A stretch of 64,000 nt of DNA, taken from positions 1 through 64,000 of the forward strand of contig CAMKDV010000010.1 in the NCBI GenBank assembly GCA_946411385.1, written 5' to 3'. Shown piece after piece: positions 60,513 through 64,000 of this stretch. The stretch's first letter is position 1; each line of letters starts with the position of its first letter. Source of the stretch: an uncultured Bacteroidales bacterium (GTDB taxonomy: Bacteria; Bacteroidota; Bacteroidia; Bacteroidales; Paludibacteraceae). The translations under genes and the position numbers were made by a program. The notes under the pieces were generated by a model that worked only from the letters and a program-made list of their open reading frames with translations, was not told the origin of the DNA and did no database searches.

Positions 60513-60959
60513 ATGAAAAAGATTACTAAACTATTGTTTGTCACTCTCATTGGGTTGACATTCGCAGCGTGCAACAACAATGCTGATTTTGTAGGTAATT
60601 ACAAATTCTCCGGAACGACAACGACCGTCGTGACCTATGTAGGTGAAACGCCGCAACAAATGAACCAAACGGTCAATGGCTCGTTTACCATCTCAATGAG
60701 CGGCAGTAACTCCGTCGTGTTCGCGGGAAACATTACCGGACAAGGCACGATCAAGGACAACGCTATCGTGATAGAACCAACGCACGCGGAGCAAACGATG
60801 GCGGGCATGAAACAAACGTCAGATGTGACCGTTGAGCCTATCCAACTGGGTGGCAGCTCGCTGCATATCGTTTGCCATTCAGTATCGAAACAGGAGATGG
60901 ACGGTGAACTCGTTCAGACAATGACGGTAGAAGAAGATTATACAGCTGTTAAGTTGTAA
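60513..60959 (+). CDS. small lipoprotein, lipocalin-like
   Basis: 148 residues. The lipobox is FAAC with Cys20. The body consists of regularly spaced beta strands with Thr/Val alternation (NYKFSGTTTTVVTYVG, GSFTISMSGSNSVVFAGNITGQG, SSLHIVCHSVSKQEMDG), as in lipocalin-like or META-type small barrels of Bacteroidales. The family is uncertain. It is the only gene behind the third R element and no T element follows it. Confidence 0.75.
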   Translation: MKKITKLLFVTLIGLTFAACNNNADFVGNYKFSGTTTTVVTYVGETPQQMNQTVNGSFTISMSGSNSVVFAGNITGQGTIKDNAIVIEPTHAEQTMAGMKQTSDVTVEPIQLGGSSLHIVCHSVSKQEMDGELVQTMTVEEDYTAVKL

Positions 60960-61028
60960 CAATCTGCTCGCCCATAATCGGAAAAAATAAAGTTAAGTTT
61001 TTTCGTAACTTCGGCAATGGGGATTTGT

Positions 61029-61080
61029 AACTTCGAGGGCACCGACGCGGTTTTAGCAAAAACCGCATCACCTCGAAGTT
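61029..61080. other. strong two-stem hairpin
   Basis: An outer 10-bp perfect stem (AACTTCGAGG / CCTCGAAGTT) encloses an inner 8-bp stem GCGGTTTT/AAAACCGC with an AGCA loop. It lies 70 nt after the lipoprotein stop. It could be a terminator-type structure or part of an RNA gene. Confidence 0.6.
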
Positions 61081-61320
61081 ATTTTAAGGCAGTGCGGGGC
61101 ATTTATGCTCGCGTTCGGCAACGCGGTCGCACGGGCTGAGCGTTACGCGCTCATCAAAGCGACGCGTGCCTTCGCTTGTTCTAGGGTGGAATTACGCTCC
61201 CCGCTATTCCATCTGTTCGAAAGCAGAAGTCAACTGATTTCTCCATCCACCACAAACAGCCTATGGCTTGGTTTGCGTCGGGGACCCCATAACAGGAAAA
61301 ATTAAGCTACGCTTTTCCCT
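61081..61320. other. GC-rich, possibly structured non-coding stretch
   Basis: No plausible reading frame. The base composition is much richer in GC than the surrounding intergenic DNA, with many small inverted repeats (GCGTT-CGGC-AACGC, GAGCG-TTACG-CGCTC, TGGAAT...ATTCCA). It lies between two strong hairpins. Not a tRNA or other RNA family that I recognise. Confidence 0.4.
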
Positions 61321-61377
61321 TTTTAGCAGGTATACCCTTGCTTCTATGCGAGCATAAGCAGGGCATTCCTGCTAAAA
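61321..61377. other. 57-nt near-perfect hairpin
   Basis: TTTTAGCAGG/CCTGCTAAAA ends with an inner stem built around TATGC-GA-GCATA. The flanks are T-rich before and A-rich after, so it has no U-run after the stem on either strand and is not a classical terminator. It precedes the gpmI promoter by ~75 bp. Confidence 0.6.
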
Positions 61378-61452
61378 AATGCAATAAATTGTAATTTTTC
61401 TTAATAGAAAACGTCTATTTGCGATGCAAATACGATTTTTTCTTCGGGAATA

Positions 61453-61484
61453 TTTGCAAATGTGCATTTTTTTTTGTAACTTTG
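61453..61484 (+). promoter_or_regulatory. promoter of gpmI
   Basis: TTTGC (61453-61457), 19 nt, TAACTTTG (61477-61484). Identical to the serB promoter over ~35 nt. Confidence 0.85.
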
Positions 61485-61540
61485 TATCGGAATTGTGTGC
61501 ACATTCCAATCCTAAGGAAAAAATATAATAAAACAACAAT

Positions 61541-63070
61541 ATGAGTAAAGCGTTATTGATGATTCTCGACGGCTGGGGAATCGGAAACAAAGACAAAGCC
61601 GATGCCATCTCGTGTACATCCACCCCGCACTGGGACAAGCTGCTGGCAACGTACCCAAACTCGCAGCTGCAAGCGAGCGGCGAGAACGTAGGACTGCCTG
61701 ACGGGCAGATGGGTAACTCGGAGGTGGGACACCTGAACATAGGCGCAGGACGCGTGGTATATCAGGACCTGGTGAAGATAAACCGTGCATGCAAGGACGG
61801 CAGCATCATGCAGAACCCCGAGATACAAGCAGCCTACAGTTACGCCAAAGAGCATGGCAAGAACCTGCATATCATGGGACTGACGAGTGACGGCGGCGTA
61901 CACAGTTCGCTGGATCATCTGTTCTACCTATGCGACATAGCCAAAGAATACGGGTTGCAAGGCAAGACATTCGTGCACTGCTTTATGGACGGCAGAGATA
62001 CCGACCCGCGTTCGGGTATAGGATTCATTGACGCACTGGAAGCGCACCAAGCGAAATCGTGCGGCGAGATAGCCAGCATCTGCGGACGATTCTACGCCAT
62101 GGACCGCGACAAACGCTGGGAGCGCATCAAAGAGGCGTACGACCTGCTGGTGAGCGGCAAGGGAGCCGAATATGAGAACATGCACGAAGCGATGCAAGCC
62201 TCGTACGATGCAGAGGTGACGGACGAATTTATCAAGCCGATCGTACACGTACGCAACGGCAAGCCCATAGCCACGATAAAGGAAGGTGACGTAGTGATAT
62301 TCTTTAACTACCGCAACGACCGCGCGAAAGAGATAACGATAGCCCTGACACAGTACGACATGCCATCCAACGGCATGAAGACGATACCCAACCTTCAATA
62401 CTACTGCATGACGCCATACGACAGCACATTCCAGGGACTGCATATCCTATTCCCGAAAGAGAACGTGACGAACACGCTGGGCGAGATAGTATCGAAAGCG
62501 GGGCTGAAACAGCTGCGCATAGCCGAGACGGAGAAATTTGCGCACGTGACATTCTTCTTCTCCGGCGGACGTGAGGCAGAATTTGAGAACGAGGACCGGA
62601 TACTGATCCCCAGCCCGAAAGTAGCGACATACGACCTACAGCCGATGATGTCGGCACCGGAAGTGACGATAGCCCTGAGGGATGCGCTGAACAGCCAGAA
62701 ATATGACTGCATCATATTGAACTACGCCAACGGCGACATGGTAGGCCATACGGGCGTATATAACTCCATCCAACAGGCTATCACGGCAATAGACATCTGC
62801 GTGAACGAGACGGTGGAAGCTGCGCTGCGGAACGACTATGAGATAATCATCATAGCCGACCACGGCAACTGCGACAACGCGATCAATGCTGACGGCACGC
62901 CTAACACGGCACACTCGTTGAACCCCGTACCATTCGTATACCTGAGCAACAACCACAAGGATGCGAAAGTGGAGAACGGCATACTGGCAGACGTGGCGCC
63001 GTCGATATGCCACATACTGGGCATCGCACAACCTGCTGAGATGACAGGAAAGAACTTAATTAAAAATTAA
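61541..63070 (+). CDS. gpmI: 2,3-bisphosphoglycerate-independent phosphoglycerate mutase
   Basis: 509 residues, standard length. Alkaline-phosphatase-type metalloenzyme: LMILDGWG with Asp10, the nucleophile Ser60 in [22 protein letters not shown] (~150), and the C-terminal metal ligands in [11 protein letters not shown] and ADHGNCDN. It interconverts 3- and 2-phosphoglycerate in glycolysis and gluconeogenesis in the cytoplasm. Preceded by a strong promoter. The gap to rsfS is 112 bp and holds only AT-rich repeats and a small GCCCT/AGGGC palindrome (63089-63100). Confidence 0.97.
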   Translation: MSKALLMILDGWGIGNKDKADAISCTSTPHWDKLLATYPNSQLQASGENVGLPDGQMGNSEVGHLNIGAGRVVYQDLVKINRACKDGSIMQNPEIQAAYSYAKEHGKNLHIMGLTSDGGVHSSLDHLFYLCDIAKEYGLQGKTFVHCFMDGRDTDPRSGIGFIDALEAHQAKSCGEIASICGRFYAMDRDKRWERIKEAYDLLVSGKGAEYENMHEAMQASYDAEVTDEFIKPIVHVRNGKPIATIKEGDVVIFFNYRNDRAKEITIALTQYDMPSNGMKTIPNLQYYCMTPYDSTFQGLHILFPKENVTNTLGEIVSKAGLKQLRIAETEKFAHVTFFFSGGREAEFENEDRILIPSPKVATYDLQPMMSAPEVTIALRDALNSQKYDCIILNYANGDMVGHTGVYNSIQQAITAIDICVNETVEAALRNDYEIIIIADHGNCDNAINADGTPNTAHSLNPVPFVYLSNNHKDAKVENGILADVAPSICHILGIAQPAEMTGKNLIKN

Positions 63071-63182
63071 AAATTACGAAATAATCGTGCCCTTTAGGGC
63101 TAAGAATTACGAATTAGCGAAACTCATTAGTTTTCACTAAAATTATACAAAAACCAACAAAAAACAAATCATTGCTTACAAC

Positions 63183-63539
63183 ATGGCAAAGGAAGTAACG
63201 ACAAAGAAACTACTGGAAGAGATAATCGAAGGTATACGGAACAAGAAAGGTGAGAAGATCGTACAGATAGACCTGCGGAAGATAAAAGAAGCGCCGGTGG
63301 AATATATGATCATCGCCCAAGGCAACAGCAACACGCAAGTAGCCGCCATAGCAGCCGAGGTGGATGACCATGTGCGCACCGTGACGCATGTGCATCCGCT
63401 ATCGCACACCGGCGAGGATAATGCCGAATGGATAGCGATGGACTACGGGCAGGTATTTGTGCATATCATGCAGCGTGAGCCACGGGCATTTTACGACCTG
63501 GAACACCTCTGGGCTGACGGAAAGATTTCAGAACTTTAA
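63183..63539 (+). CDS. rsfS: ribosome silencing factor RsfS
   Basis: 118 residues, DUF143/Iojap family. The conserved pattern includes VQIDLRKIKEAPVEYMIIAQGNS and, near the end, EWIAMDYGQVFVHIM and REFYDLEHLW-type RAFYDLEHLWADG. It binds uL14 on the 50S subunit and blocks subunit joining under starvation. ftsH begins 5 bp after its stop, a usual neighbour in Bacteroidota, so the two are an operon. Confidence 0.95.
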   Translation: MAKEVTTKKLLEEIIEGIRNKKGEKIVQIDLRKIKEAPVEYMIIAQGNSNTQVAAIAAEVDDHVRTVTHVHPLSHTGEDNAEWIAMDYGQVFVHIMQREPRAFYDLEHLWADGKISEL

Positions 63540-63544
63540 AAATT

Positions 63545-64000
63545 ATGAGCGAGAAGAAACCACGACGCAAGCAGCAGCTACCTAACCAGCCGGAGCAGCG
63601 CGAGCCGAGCAAATGGGGACGTATACTGAGTACGATACTCTATGCCATAGGTATAGCGCTGGTGATAGGCTGGCTGTTCGGCGGAGACAAGACCGCTGAC
63701 TCGAAGAAAGAGATAAGCTACACGAAATTTACATCGTACGTAGAGAGCAACGTCGTAGAAAAAGTGATCGTATACGACGACAACACGGCGAAAGTGAACA
63801 TCCGTCCGATGCATTATGCCCTCGTATTTGGCGACCAGGCGATAGGCGAGGCAGCCAAAGGCGTGATAAAGACGCAAGTGCCATCGGCGGACGAGGTATC
63901 GAAATTCATGGAAGCCGCCAACCAGGCACGGAAAGAGAAAGGGCTGGCGCCGGTGGATGTGAGCTTTGAGAAATCGAAGGACTACTGGTACCTGATCCTG
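63545..64000 (+). CDS. ftsH: ATP-dependent zinc metalloprotease FtsH, 5' part
   Basis: The first 152 residues before the window edge. A basic, Gln/Pro-rich cytoplasmic N-terminus (1-25) precedes a membrane segment (~26-46, ILSTILYAIGIALVIGWLFGG) and the start of the periplasmic FtsH_ext domain (EISYTKFTSYVESNVVEKV). The AAA+ and zinc-protease domains lie beyond the window. Identified from this N-terminal pattern plus the position after rsfS. Confidence 0.88.
   Translation, partial: MSEKKPRRKQQLPNQPEQREPSKWGRILSTILYAIGIALVIGWLFGGDKTADSKKEISYTKFTSYVESNVVEKVIVYDDNTAKVNIRPMHYALVFGDQAIGEAAKGVIKTQVPSADEVSKFMEAANQARKEKGLAPVDVSFEKSKDYWYLIL

Noticed and set aside
61321..61377. Simple rho-independent terminator
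   Set aside because: The stem is strong but there is no U-run after it on either strand, so it was kept only as an unexplained hairpin.

Overview
The window comes from a chromosome of the phylum Bacteroidota, almost certainly order Bacteroidales. Evidence: a SusC/SusD pair, many secreted proteins with type IX secretion (T9SS) C-terminal sorting tails, a Bacteroides-type tryptophanase, and about 18 promoters of the Bacteroidota form TTTGC / TAnnTTTG. The mix of T9SS tails and gut-type genes suggests an uncultured host-associated lineage (Paludibacteraceae- or Prevotella-like). That placement is inference. No rRNA, tRNA or CRISPR array was recognised.

Layout. 0-0.8 kb: 3' end of a small unknown gene plus a tiny lipoprotein gene; the pair recurs at 29.8-30.6 kb. 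0.8-9.9 kb: leftward susC-susD-lipoprotein-secreted protein operon for glycan-type uptake, with long hairpins in two intercistronic gaps. 10.2-19.5 kb: mostly core metabolism and envelope (alpha/beta hydrolase, serB, tnaA, YtxH-like and holin-like membrane proteins, an S41 protease with an upstream partner, an SLC13/TrkA-C permease, rpsO). 19.8-26.7 kb: accessory region with an orphan Imm26-type immunity protein, small lipoproteins, a frameshifted Spi-like protease inhibitor, a membrane-bound TPR/HTH regulator and a RhuM-family protein. 27-30.6 kb: island of small unrecognised genes. 30.6-51.2 kb: five-gene leftward operon of T9SS adhesins alternating with outer-membrane barrels, ending in a 3,707-residue repeat protein. 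52.4-61 kb: second accessory block with a second TPR/HTH regulator, a BspA-like protein, gene remnants, an AbiE toxin-antitoxin pair and lipoproteins. 61.5-64 kb: housekeeping genes gpmI, rsfS and the start of ftsH.

The most unusual feature is a dispersed cassette system in the two accessory blocks. Two regulators (24.0-25.6 kb leftward, 52.4-53.9 kb rightward) have near-identical lipoprotein N-termini and identical coiled-coil/HTH C-termini, but strongly diverged periplasmic TPR sensor middles. Each is followed by a roughly 175-bp repeat (R) carrying a promoter, a palindrome and a leader. Then come unrelated surface or lipoprotein genes, and then a 120-bp hairpin-rich repeat (T) that abuts the last stop codon and is 119/120 identical between loci. 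A third R copy follows the AbiE operon, and a leader-only copy sits upstream of another lipoprotein gene. The simplest reading is that different sensors with the same DNA-binding domain act on a shared promoter module that drives exchangeable surface-protein cargo. This is inferred from sequence only. The two loci are inverted relative to each other, so recombination between them could flip the segment that contains the adhesin operon.
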